From Clostridium sp. (GTDB lineage: Bacteria; Bacillota; Clostridia; Clostridiales; Clostridiaceae): a stretch of 5,282 bases of DNA. The stretch lies in assembly GCA_003539755.1 (NCBI GenBank), contig DPOH01000191.1:1-5282 (forward strand), given 5' to 3'. Positions 1 through 5,282 of the stretch are shown in pieces. Made by a program: the position numbers and the translations under genes. Under the pieces are notes generated by a model. That model searched no databases and had not been told where the DNA came from. It saw only the letters and a program-made list of their open reading frames with translations. Numbering within the stretch: position 1 is the first letter of the stretch; every line of letters starts with the position of its first letter.

Positions 1-321
1 TCTAAATTCATCTATATTATCTATTTCATCAGTAAGTTTTTGTAGAATTAATTCTTTATCTTTCTTTAAGTTTAGACCAGAAAGATTTGTACTAACTGTA
101 TGATGTGTAATAAAAGGTGCATCAACTTCTAAGTTTTCAATAAATGTTCTAAGTTCAATAAGCATTTCTTTTTCATTAAGTGGAGTGAATTCTCCTTTTT
201 CTGCTTCTTCTAGTAGTGGTGTTCCTGGGAAAAGTGTAAGTCCACCAGTTCCAACAAGATATGGATTGCACTCATTGAATATTTTTGCAGAATTTACTGC
301 ATGGTCATGACTGTGTTCCTG
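1..321 (-). pseudogene. C-terminal fragment of a radical SAM protein, 5' end lost
   Basis: The minus-strand frame is open from 321 to the window edge at 1 (107 codons) and continues beyond it. It reads HSHDHAVNSAKIFNECNP, then a GLTLFPGTPLLEEAEKGEF segment, then EMLIELRTFIENLEV and a tail with HH-x-VSTNLSGL and KKDKELILQKL. This order (DHAV helix, L-x-LxPGTPL strand and loop, ELR-x-FIENL helix, xNH-like loop, DKE-x-L helix) matches the C-terminal part of a clostridial-type radical SAM family of about 290 residues. The radical SAM barrel with its CxxxCxxC iron-sulfur motif would lie upstream but is absent. An in-frame TGA lies at 322-324, and no suitable start with a ribosome binding site exists. 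In a neighbouring frame just upstream, residues KSIFSGIDRN resemble the strand normally preceding DHAV, so a frameshift near 315 probably adds to the damage. The family call is from memory of conserved motifs; function cannot be given. Confidence 0.6.
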
Positions 322-380
322 TCAATTCCTGAAAATATGCTTTTTCTCTTATCTTGATTAAGTTTATACCATGTAAAGAA

Positions 381-419
381 AAGGAATATTTAAAGCAGAA
401 AAAGCTTTGAATATTCCTT
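381..419 (-). terminator. Rho-independent terminator of the MFS gene
   Basis: A near-perfect inverted repeat has arms 381-396 and 404-419, each of 16 bases, with a 7-base loop. The only imperfection is the 391/409 pair, which is G·U on the plus strand and A·C on the minus strand. On the minus strand the stem is followed by TTCTTTAC, a short U-rich tract, and it begins 10 bases after the MFS stop codon. It therefore most likely ends that transcript. The plus-strand side is also T-rich after the stem, so bidirectional action is possible. Confidence 0.75.
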
Positions 420-428
420 CTTAATTAG

Positions 429-1619
429 TTATTTTGAATTTCTTACAAATAGTATTCCTAATAATAAAATAATAGGGAATATAATAGCAGCAAGAATTCC
501 TATTTTTAAGTTATCATTTTGACTGCTAGATATCATGCCAACTAAAGTTGGACCTGCTGAACATCCAATATCACCACCAAGGGCAAGAAGTGCAAACATT
601 GCAGTTCCACCTTTTGATAATGCTGCTGCAGCTTTGCTGAATGTTCCAGGCCACATAATTCCAACAGATAAGCCACAAACTGCACATGCTATGAGACTAA
701 CTTTAGGTATAGGTATTAGTGAAATTCCAATATAAGATGCAATACATAGAATACTACTGAAAATCATGAATTTATCTAAATCAATATAGTCTCCATACTT
801 TCCATAGAATGCTCTTGAAATTCCCATCATAGTTGCAAAAGCCATTGGTCCAGCTAAATCACCAACTGATTTTGCAAGTCCAAGTCCTTGTTCTGCAAAA
901 GTAGAAGCCCATTGGCTGACTGCTTGTTCACTAGCGCCTGCACATACCATCATAATAAGCAGCATCCAGAAGAGCTTCATTCCAAATAAATCTTTAATCT
1001 TAAGACCAGATTCTCCTCCTGGAAGTAAAGATGCCATAGGAACTTTTGTGAAAATATATGCATTACATAGTGGAATTACTGCCCATATAATCGCAAGTAT
1101 CTTCCAATTACTGATATCAAAGATGTAGAAAAATAATGTAGATAGCGCCACAACACCTACATGTCCCCAGCAGTAAAAGGAATGCAGCATACTCATGGCT
1201 TTTTCTTTATTATTCGATGGACATGACTCAACTACTGGACTTACTAATACCTCTAACAAGCCGCCTCCAATAGCATAAATTACTACTGAAGTCAATATTC
1301 CAACAAATGGTTGAGGAATTACTTCTGGCAGGATAGTGAGAAGTACAAGTCCTGCTGCTGAAAAAATATGAGCGATCACCATGGATGCACGATATCCAAT
1401 TTTATCAATAAAACCTATGGAAATCAGGTCTACAAGAAGCTGTACTCCAAAATTAATAGTTACAAGTAATGTTATCTGAGCTAAAGGAATTTTATATGAC
1501 CTTTCAAATGTCAGGAATAATAGAGGTAAAAAATTATTTATAATTGCTTGTACAATATAACCAATAAAGCAGGCTACAATTGTTTTATTATATTGATTTT
1601 TCAAAGTATTTATCTCCAT
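429..1619 (-). CDS. MFS transporter (12 predicted helices, sugar-permease-like)
   Basis: A 396-residue membrane protein, of usual length for a 12-helix major facilitator superfamily permease. Hydrophobic segments alternate with short loops along the whole chain. The loop after helix 2 carries a variant of MFS motif A (G69-F-I-D72-K-I-G75-Y-R77). A central polar stretch around residues 132-141 and 196-214 separates the halves. The second half has SRAFYGKYGD (268-277), the equivalent inter-helix loop. Conserved-looking sites include HSFYCWGH (146-153), ASEQAVSQWA (229-238), MWPGTFSKA (322-330) and GGDIGCSAGP (348-357), a layout reminiscent of sugar or fucose-permease-like MFS members. The substrate cannot be deduced. 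The ATG at 1619 has no ribosome binding site before it. A GGAG inside codons 1-2 sits 9 bases before a TTG at codon 6 (1604-1602), so the real product may be 391 residues. The gene is monocistronic, with its own promoter and terminator. Confidence 0.88.
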   Translation of the reverse strand: MEINTLKNQYNKTIVACFIGYIVQAIINNFLPLLFLTFERSYKIPLAQITLLVTINFGVQLLVDLISIGFIDKIGYRASMVIAHIFSAAGLVLLTILPEVIPQPFVGILTSVVIYAIGGGLLEVLVSPVVESCPSNNKEKAMSMLHSFYCWGHVGVVALSTLFFYIFDISNWKILAIIWAVIPLCNAYIFTKVPMASLLPGGESGLKIKDLFGMKLFWMLLIMMVCAGASEQAVSQWASTFAEQGLGLAKSVGDLAGPMAFATMMGISRAFYGKYGDYIDLDKFMIFSSILCIASYIGISLIPIPKVSLIACAVCGLSVGIMWPGTFSKAAAALSKGGTAMFALLALGGDIGCSAGPTLVGMISSSQNDNLKIGILAAIIFPIILLLGILFVRNSK

Positions 1620-1653
1620 ATACTTATATTTTTAAAAGTTATCTTCAAATAGA

Positions 1654-1682
1654 ATTATACCATAATTTTTTAACGTTTTCAT
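1654..1682 (-). promoter_or_regulatory. Extended -10 promoter of the MFS gene
   Basis: On the minus strand TGGTATAAT (1662-1654) gives a perfect -10 hexamer with an upstream TGn extension. Seventeen bases further upstream, ATGAAA (1682-1677) is a weak -35 with 4 of 6 consensus bases. The expected start near 1647 leaves a leader of about 30-45 bases before either candidate start codon. No obvious operator repeat is visible. Confidence 0.6.
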
Positions 1683-1709
1683 TGAGTGATAAGATAGATT
1701 GAAGAATAA

Positions 1710-1917
1710 ATGAATTTTTATACTCATGATGGTACTGTCAAGAAAATAAACGATACTTTATTAAGAAGGTATCATTTGGAGGCTTTAATATCTGTTTTAA
1801 AAAAATGTTGTTAATGAATTAGGCAGATACTATAAAGTTAAAATGTTAAACTCCAGTTATGTCAAGGGTTTAAGGAATGTGCAAATATTACAAGTAAAAT
1901 TTCTAAAGAGAGAGTAA
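1710..1917 (+). pseudogene. Possible frameshifted small gene or gene remnant
   Basis: An ATG at 1710 opens a 34-codon frame beginning MNFYTHDGTVKKIND and continuing LLRRYHLEALISVLKK. It ends at TAA 1812-1814, just after a run of seven A (1799-1805). Removing one A would join it to the next frame, which stays open to TAA 1915-1917 and reads NVVNELGRYYKVKMLNSSY then VKGLRNVQIL. Both parts have balanced, protein-like composition with charged and hydrophobic residues alternating. The combined product would be about 68 residues. No good ribosome binding site precedes the ATG, so this may equally be an internal piece of an older gene. I do not recognise a family. Chance open frames of this size do occur in AT-rich DNA. 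Confidence 0.3.
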
Positions 1918-1935
1918 TATTTAATATAGATAATC

Positions 1936-1944
1936 TGCTATAAT
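1936..1944 (+). promoter_or_regulatory. Extended -10 promoter of the DHFR-like/nuclease operon
   Basis: TGCTATAAT gives a perfect -10 box with a TGn extension. The 17-base-upstream position (AATATT) is a poor -35, which is normal for extended -10 promoters. The predicted start near 1951 puts the transcript just ahead of the GAGGAGGAG ribosome binding site at 1959-1967, so the leader would be only about 25 bases. Confidence 0.6.
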
Positions 1945-1974
1945 TAATTAGTAATTTTGAGGAGGAGAGTAAAT

Positions 1975-2406
1975 ATGATTGCTATAGTTTGTCTTGATAA
2001 TGATAATGGAATGATGTTTAACAACAGAAGGCAAAGCCAGGATCGTAATTTAAGAAAACACATATTAAAATTAACTAAGGATTCTACTTTATATATGAAT
2101 TCATATTCTTATGAGCAATTTTCTGAGGAAACTGATATTGATAATATTGTTGTGGATGAAGATTTTTTAAATAAAGCTTCAGAGAAAGATTATTGCTTTG
2201 TGGAGAATGTTTCTTTGTCTGCTTATATTGGCAATATAGAGAAGCTTATTTTATATAAATGGAATCGAAATTATCCATCAGATTTTAAATTTGATATAAA
2301 TGTTAATGATGGATGGAAGCAAGATTTTACAAGTGAATTTGAAGGTTTTTCACATGACATTATAACGGAGGAGATTTACACGAATGATAAAATCACAATT
2401 GTATAA
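1975..2406 (+). CDS. Small protein with dihydrofolate-reductase-like layout, first gene of nuclease operon
   Basis: A 143-residue soluble protein with no signal peptide or membrane segment. I chose ATG 1975 because GAGGAGGAG (1959-1967) ends 7 bases before it; an upstream in-frame TTG at 1957 lies on the ribosome binding site itself. The chain starts with a short hydrophobic strand MIAIVCLD. Then come NGMMFNN and a polar helix with D23 to T34, then LYMNSYSYEQF (39-49). The end has KLILYKW (90-96), D103-x-F, W114, a SEFEGFSHD segment (120-128) and EEIY. The order and spacing resemble dihydrofolate reductase: MI-x-LI strand, xxGxxN loop, helix ending in T, IMGR-x-T-x-ESI, KLYLT, D-x-x-FP, W, and a final E-x-EI strand. 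It is about 15 residues shorter, and the glycine-rich IGG NADPH-binding segment is missing. A DHFR fold without DHFR activity is my inference; the function is unknown. It overlaps the nuclease gene by 23 bases. Confidence 0.85.
   Translation: MIAIVCLDNDNGMMFNNRRQSQDRNLRKHILKLTKDSTLYMNSYSYEQFSEETDIDNIVVDEDFLNKASEKDYCFVENVSLSAYIGNIEKLILYKWNRNYPSDFKFDINVNDGWKQDFTSEFEGFSHDIITEEIYTNDKITIV
2364..2374 (+). promoter_or_regulatory. Ribosome binding site of the nuclease, inside the preceding gene
   Basis: AACGGAGGAGA is a strong Shine-Dalgarno sequence ending about 10 bases before ATG 2384. It lies wholly within the coding sequence of the upstream gene, whose stop is at 2404-2406. Ribosomes translating the first gene therefore pass over the initiation region of the second, which suggests translational coupling. 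It also fixes 2384 as the nuclease start. Confidence 0.7.
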
Positions 2407-3454
2407 AAAAATAAAATTATTAATTCCAGCCCTGTGCTTATTTTCTTTAGTGGGATGTAGCCAGCCTCAAAGTAATACTGGTAATAGTACACAATCTCAG
2501 GTTGAAACTACAAAGGGAGTTAGTAGTACTCAGAAGATTGATTTAGCAAGTATACCTGCTTTTTCAGATAAAGCATATATTACAATAAATAATAATGAAC
2601 CATATTTTACAGATAAGGATTACACTACTAAATCTTTTGAAACATATAGTGATCTTGATAGTTTAGGAAGATGTGGTGTTGCTTATGCTAATATAGGAAA
2701 AGACTTGATGCCTACTGAAAAAAGAGGAGATATTTCATCTGTTAAACCATCTGGATGGCACTCTATTAAGTATGATAATGTAGATGGAAAATCACTTTAT
2801 AATAGATGCCATCTTATTGGTTTCCAGCTTACAGCTGAAAATGCTAATGAAAAAAATTTAATAACAGGAACTCGTTATTTAAATGTTGATGGAATGCTGC
2901 CTTTTGAAAATATGGTGGCTGACTATATAAAAGAAACTGGCAACCATGTATTGTACAGAGTTACACCTGTATTTGAAGGTAATAATTTAGTAGCATCTGG
3001 TGTTCAGATGGAAGCAAAATCAGTTGAAGATAAAGGAAAAGGAATTTGCTTCAATATATATGCATACAATAATCAGCCAGGTATAACTATAGATTATGCT
3101 AATGGGGATAGTCATTTAACAGCAACTGGACAAAGCGGAACTTCTAATTCTAGTAGTGGTAGTAATAGTAGTAAAAATAGTAATTCTACTAGCAACAACA
3201 GCTCTGGTAACAACAAGAATAATAGTTCTAGTAGCAATAAGAATACTTCATCAACTAATAAACAAACATCTACTAGCACAACTCAATCTAGTAGTAAAGA
3301 AGCTTATGTTTTAAACACAGATACACATAAATTTCATAAACCATCTTGTGCTGATGCTAAGAAAATAAGTGAAGCTAACAGGGAAGATTACAATGGTTCT
3401 AGAGATGAATTAATATCAGACGGTTATGTGCCTTGTAAAAAGTGTAACCCTTAG
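2384..3454 (+). CDS. Lipoprotein DNA/RNA non-specific endonuclease with C-terminal Cys/His domain
   Basis: A 356-residue exported nuclease expected to degrade DNA and RNA at the cell surface. Residues 1-25 form a lipoprotein signal: K-rich N-terminus, hydrophobic core, lipobox L22-V-G-C25. The nuclease domain spans about 60-240 and contains KPSGWH (121-126), SLYNRCHLIGFQLT (137-150) and NLITGTRYLN (158-167). H143 is the expected general base. N167 should hold the metal ion, and E175 corresponds to the family glutamate; the spacing N158/N167/E175 equals N110/N119/E127 of Serratia nuclease. The classic DRGH reads NRCH here, as I recall for the streptococcal/clostridial branch. Residues 251-305 are a Ser/Asn/Thr linker. 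The tail (308-356) reads YVLNTDTHKFHKPSC and ends CKKCNP. H318, C322, C351 and C354 could bind zinc, as in small C-terminal domains of other secreted nucleases. Likely roles are nutrient nucleotide release, biofilm DNA turnover or DNA uptake; the sequence does not decide. The stop is followed by no clear terminator. Confidence 0.92.
   Translation: MIKSQLYKKIKLLIPALCLFSLVGCSQPQSNTGNSTQSQVETTKGVSSTQKIDLASIPAFSDKAYITINNNEPYFTDKDYTTKSFETYSDLDSLGRCGVAYANIGKDLMPTEKRGDISSVKPSGWHSIKYDNVDGKSLYNRCHLIGFQLTAENANEKNLITGTRYLNVDGMLPFENMVADYIKETGNHVLYRVTPVFEGNNLVASGVQMEAKSVEDKGKGICFNIYAYNNQPGITIDYANGDSHLTATGQSGTSNSSSGSNSSKNSNSTSNNSSGNNKNNSSSSNKNTSSTNKQTSTSTTQSSSKEAYVLNTDTHKFHKPSCADAKKISEANREDYNGSRDELISDGYVPCKKCNP
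3137..3298 (+). repeat. Low-complexity AGT/AAT codon tract encoding a Ser/Asn/Thr linker
   Basis: About 54 codons are almost all Ser, Asn, Thr, Gly, Gln or Lys, written with irregular AGT, AAT and AAC triplets (for example tagtagtggtagtaatagta). It is not an exact tandem repeat. In the protein it forms a flexible, hydrophilic linker between the nuclease domain and the C-terminal Cys/His domain. Such tracts vary in length easily between strains by slippage or unequal recombination. Confidence 0.8.
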
Positions 3455-3702
3455 TTAGATAGATAACATTATATATTTTTATTTAGATACAGAGCAGTAT
3501 AAAGATATGGTTGTTGATTTTAATAATTATAAGTAAGTATAAATGAAGATAAATTTATATACATATTAAGAGAATTCTTAAGAAAGCTCATGATAATCAG
3601 AGTCTTACTAATATGAGCTGACTATTAAAATAGGCATATTGATGAAAAAAGTAAATATATTTTTATTTCAATACTGTTTTTGTAAAAAAATACAATTTAA
3701 CA
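3455..3702. other. Intergenic stretch after the nuclease, no supported gene
   Basis: This very AT-rich stretch has no gene I can support. Two short frames exist: a 30-codon ATG frame at 3642-3734 with no ribosome binding site, and an ATG-less frame ending at about 3537 (reading YLDTEQYKDMVVDFNNYK). Both are compatible with chance or decayed sequence. A 7-base inverted repeat AGCTCAT/ATGAGCT (3585-3591, 3613-3619) with a 21-base loop and no T-run might weakly end the nuclease transcript. Confidence 0.4.
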
Positions 3703-3731
3703 TTGCAAAAAATTTACAAATAATGTATCAT
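3703..3731 (+). promoter_or_regulatory. Candidate promoter for a short intergenic transcript
   Basis: TTGCAA (3703-3708) and TATCAT (3726-3731) are separated by exactly 17 bases, matching the -35 and -10 consensus at 4 and 5 of 6 positions. The expected start is near 3738. No gene follows before the terminator at 3810-3844, so if active it would produce a transcript of about 105 bases. In DNA this AT-rich such matches are frequent, so the promoter is tentative. Confidence 0.3.
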
Positions 3732-3809
3732 TAATTTATAGATAACAATGATGTTTAAAAAACAATATCTAAGGCTATTAAATTAAAATTTAATTATTAC
3801 ATAGGAGCA

Positions 3810-3844
3810 AAGGCGTTTCATACTAATATGTGAAGCGCTTTTTT
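3810..3844 (+). terminator. Intrinsic terminator, plus strand
   Basis: The arms AAGGCGTTTCA (3810-3820) and TGAAGCGCTTT (3831-3841) pair over 11 positions, including two G·U pairs, around a 10-base loop. Six T (3839-3844) follow the GC-rich stem base on the plus strand. On the minus strand only three T follow, so plus-strand termination is favoured. No intact gene lies between the nuclease stop (3454) and this site. It ends either a long nuclease-operon 3' tail or a separate short RNA. Confidence 0.8.
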
Positions 3845-4049
3845 GTATATAATTAGTATTTTTTCAAAGAGCTTTGACTGGATGATAGACGAAATATGCG
3901 ACAGTTATCCAGAGTATTGTAGAAGGATGGACATTCCTAATATTTATAAAGATAAAGAAGATTTTCTTAAACATTATCCTTCTGTAAATCATTAATCATA
4001 CTGGACAGATTATAACACTAAAAGTCGGGATGAAGATTTTGGAAGATGA
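3834..4049 (+). pseudogene. Decayed coding remnant with an in-frame stop, upstream of the AraC gene
   Basis: One frame reads SFDWMIDEICDSYPEYCRR, then MDIPNIYKDKEDFLKHYPSV, up to TAA 3993-3995. It continues in the same frame as SYWTDYNTKSRDEDFGR to TGA 4047-4049. The protein-like, charged and aromatic composition on both sides of the TAA suggests the 3' end of a former gene, broken by a nonsense mutation and cut at its 5' side by the terminator region. Alternatively 3882-3995 could be a 37-residue ORF from ATG 3882, but it has no ribosome binding site. I recognise no family. Confidence 0.35.
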
Positions 4050-4081
4050 TAAAGTAGAAGTACAGAGAGGAGATGAACACC

Positions 4082-4939
4082 ATGGAATGGGTTGAACGTA
4101 TTGGTGATGCTATTAAGTATATTGAGGATAATCTTACAAGGGAGATGACTATTTCTGAGATTGCAGAAAATTCGTATATATCACCTTTTTATTTTCAGAA
4201 GGGATTTTCAATGCTCTGTGGATTTACAGTTGGGGAGTATATAAGAAGGAGGAGACTTGCCCTTGCTGGCAGTGAGCTTGTTGCAACAGATAACAAGATT
4301 ATTGATATTGCACTTAAGTATGGTTATGATTCTCCAGACAGCTTTACCAAGGCATTTGCAAGATTCCATGGTGCTACACCTACTGCTGTTAGAAAAGGGG
4401 AGGCAGTAATAAAGTCATTTGCACCTCTTAAAATAAAATTTACACTGGAAGGTGGTTATATTATGGATTATAAAATAGTTGAAAAGGAAACATTTACTGT
4501 TGTTGGAGCATTGAAAAAGTTTAAAAATGAAAGTGGATATGTAGAAGTCCCTAAGTTCTGGGATGAACATTATGCTACAGGTAAGGGAAAGGTAATCTGT
4601 GGAATGTATGGAATAAGCATTGATGAAAGTATGTCTTCTGATGAATTTGAATATATGATTGCAGATGACTATAAACCAGAGAAGGATTTACCTGAAGGAT
4701 TTGTGACAAAAGTAATTCCAAAGCATACATGGGCTGTATTTCCTAGCAGAGGTCCACTTCCAAAAGCGCTTCAGGATGTTAATACAAAGATTTTTTCTGA
4801 GTGGCTTCCAAACTGTAGGGATTATGAAATAGCAGCTGGATATAATGTGGAAATGTACAGTGACCCTTGTGATTATGCATGTGGCTCCAAGGACGAAAAC
4901 TATTACTGTGAGATATGGATTCCTGTAAAAAAGAAATAA
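4082..4939 (+). CDS. AraC-family transcriptional regulator with GyrI-like effector domain
   Basis: A 285-residue cytoplasmic regulator. Residues 1-108 form the AraC/XylS DNA-binding unit with two helix-turn-helix motifs: MTISEIAENSYISPFYFQKG (22-41) and KIIDIALKYGYDSPDSFTKA (72-91), followed by F95-x-G97 and TP. A linker leads to residues 128-285, which start MDYKIVEKETFTVVG and end YYCEIWIPV. This is the pattern of the GyrI-like effector-binding domain also found in Rob and BmrR; E277 in EIWIPV is a usual conserved acid. The order (HTH first, sensor second) is that of Rob-type regulators, which respond to amphipathic or toxic small molecules; the ligand here is unknown. I start at ATG 4082 because AGGAG (4068-4072) ends 9 bases before it, whereas ATG 4073 directly abuts AGGAG. 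The gene stands alone; a -10-like TATAAC at 4011-4016 lacks a -35. No terminator is seen after it. Its targets may be distant. Confidence 0.9.
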   Translation: MEWVERIGDAIKYIEDNLTREMTISEIAENSYISPFYFQKGFSMLCGFTVGEYIRRRRLALAGSELVATDNKIIDIALKYGYDSPDSFTKAFARFHGATPTAVRKGEAVIKSFAPLKIKFTLEGGYIMDYKIVEKETFTVVGALKKFKNESGYVEVPKFWDEHYATGKGKVICGMYGISIDESMSSDEFEYMIADDYKPEKDLPEGFVTKVIPKHTWAVFPSRGPLPKALQDVNTKIFSEWLPNCRDYEIAAGYNVEMYSDPCDYACGSKDENYYCEIWIPVKKK

Positions 4940-5035
4940 AAGCAACCTGCATTCAAAATAATTACAAATAAAGAAGATAAATACAGAAAATTAAAGAGAG
5001 AAAGACTTTATTTTAATAAATGAACAATCCTCTGT

Positions 5036-5064
5036 TTGAATTTTATGGAAAAACAAGATAACAT
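5036..5064 (+). promoter_or_regulatory. Candidate promoter of the downstream lipoprotein gene
   Basis: TTGAAT (5036-5041) and TAACAT (5059-5064) lie 17 bases apart, each with 4 of 6 consensus bases. They precede the lipoprotein start by about 37 bases, giving a leader of about 30 bases. The gap 4940-5100 has no visible terminator for the AraC gene, so read-through from it is also possible. Confidence 0.3.
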
Positions 5065-5100
5065 AACAAAGAAGAAAATGTGAAAAACAGGGGGAAAATA

Positions 5101-5282
5101 ATGAAGACTTTAAAGAAAATGCTTTCAGTAATGTTAGTTACTGCAATGATGATTACTGTATTTTCAGGCTGTGGTACAAAGGCAACTCCAGCAGAAAGTA
5201 CAAAGGTTTATCTTGACATGGTTTTTAAGGGGGATAAGAAAGACATAAGCAAGATAGGGATTACAGAAGATGAATTTAATAA
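5101..5282 (+). CDS. Lipoprotein, N-terminal part (runs off the window)
   Basis: The first 60 codons of a gene that continues past the window. ATG 5101 follows GGGGG (5090-5094) with a 6-base spacer. Residues 1-24 are a lipoprotein signal: MKTLKK, a hydrophobic Met/Val/Leu-rich core and a lipobox F21-S-G-C24. The mature start CGTKATPAESTKVYLDMVFK is followed by GDKKDISKIGITEDEFN. The pattern (short linker, then a helix with Y-x-D-x-x-x-KGD and an ISK-x-GI-x-ED-x-FN segment) resembles clostridial lipoproteins with a DUF5105-type domain of unknown function; I give this only as a likely resemblance. The protein should be anchored to the outer face of the membrane. Confidence 0.85.
   Translation, partial: MKTLKKMLSVMLVTAMMITVFSGCGTKATPAESTKVYLDMVFKGDKKDISKIGITEDEFN

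Noticed and set aside
535..735. Plus-strand open frame of 66 codons
   Set aside because: It lies inside the MFS gene on the opposite strand, has no ribosome binding site and reads as a Pro/Ala-rich shadow.
1752..1773. 8-base-pair hairpin (gatacttt/aaggtatc) in the divergent intergenic region
   Set aside because: It has no T-run and lies within a possible coding remnant; not a terminator, and no regulator site could be argued.
1957..1974. Six-codon extension of the DHFR-like gene from TTG 1957
   Set aside because: The extension is encoded by the ribosome binding site itself (GAGGAGGAG); ATG 1975 has the right spacing.
3642..3734. 30-codon ATG frame MKKVNIFLFQYC...
   Set aside because: It has no Shine-Dalgarno and consists of low-complexity AT-rich codons; it is expected by chance.
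3606..3830. Shared 10-mer tactaatatg at 3606-3615 and 3821-3830, both within hairpin loops
   Set aside because: Shared AT-rich 10-mers are common by chance in a window of this composition and the flanks do not match.
3988..4016. Promoter for the AraC gene at TATAAC 4011-4016
   Set aside because: There is no recognisable -35 at 16-19 bases and no TGn extension, so it is not listed as a feature.
4073..4081. ATG 4073 as AraC start
   Set aside because: It directly abuts AGGAG with no spacer; ATG 4082 has a 9-base spacer.
4688..4945. Minus-strand open frame of 85 codons
   Set aside because: It is antisense to the conserved effector domain of the AraC gene, with no start signals or family features.

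Overview
The window is AT-rich throughout (my estimate is about 70% A+T). It has strong GGAGG-type ribosome binding sites, TATAAT-type -10 boxes and AT-ending codons. This points to a low-GC Firmicute of the Clostridium type. That placement is inferred from composition and protein character, not from a marker gene.

Layout from left to right. (1) Positions 1-321, minus strand: the C-terminal third of a radical SAM protein with no start and an in-frame stop at its 5' side. It looks like the surviving tail of a decayed gene. (2) Positions 381-419: a strong hairpin terminator. It serves a 12-helix MFS permease on the minus strand (429-1619), which reads from an extended -10 promoter at 1654-1662. 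(3) Positions 1620-1974: a divergent intergenic region holding that promoter, a possible frameshifted small gene (1710-1917) and a second extended -10 promoter facing right. (4) Positions 1975-3454, plus strand: a two-gene operon. A 143-residue protein whose layout resembles a reduced dihydrofolate reductase overlaps by 23 bases a lipoprotein nuclease of the DNA/RNA non-specific endonuclease (beta-beta-alpha metal) family. The nuclease has a Ser/Asn linker and a small Cys/His C-terminal domain. (5) Positions 3455-4081: a 627-base stretch with no intact gene. It holds a convincing intrinsic terminator with a possible small transcript in front of it, and a decayed coding remnant. (6) Positions 4082-4939: an AraC-type regulator with a C-terminal GyrI-like effector domain. 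(7) Positions 5101-5282: the start of another lipoprotein, cut by the window edge.

Functionally this looks like an accessory patch of chromosome: one permease, one surface nuclease operon, one small-molecule-sensing regulator and a lipoprotein, separated by gene remnants. The only tight genetic link is between the DHFR-like protein and the nuclease. Their overlap and the placement of the nuclease ribosome binding site inside the first gene imply coupled expression. No insertion sequence, CRISPR array, tRNA or rRNA was seen.
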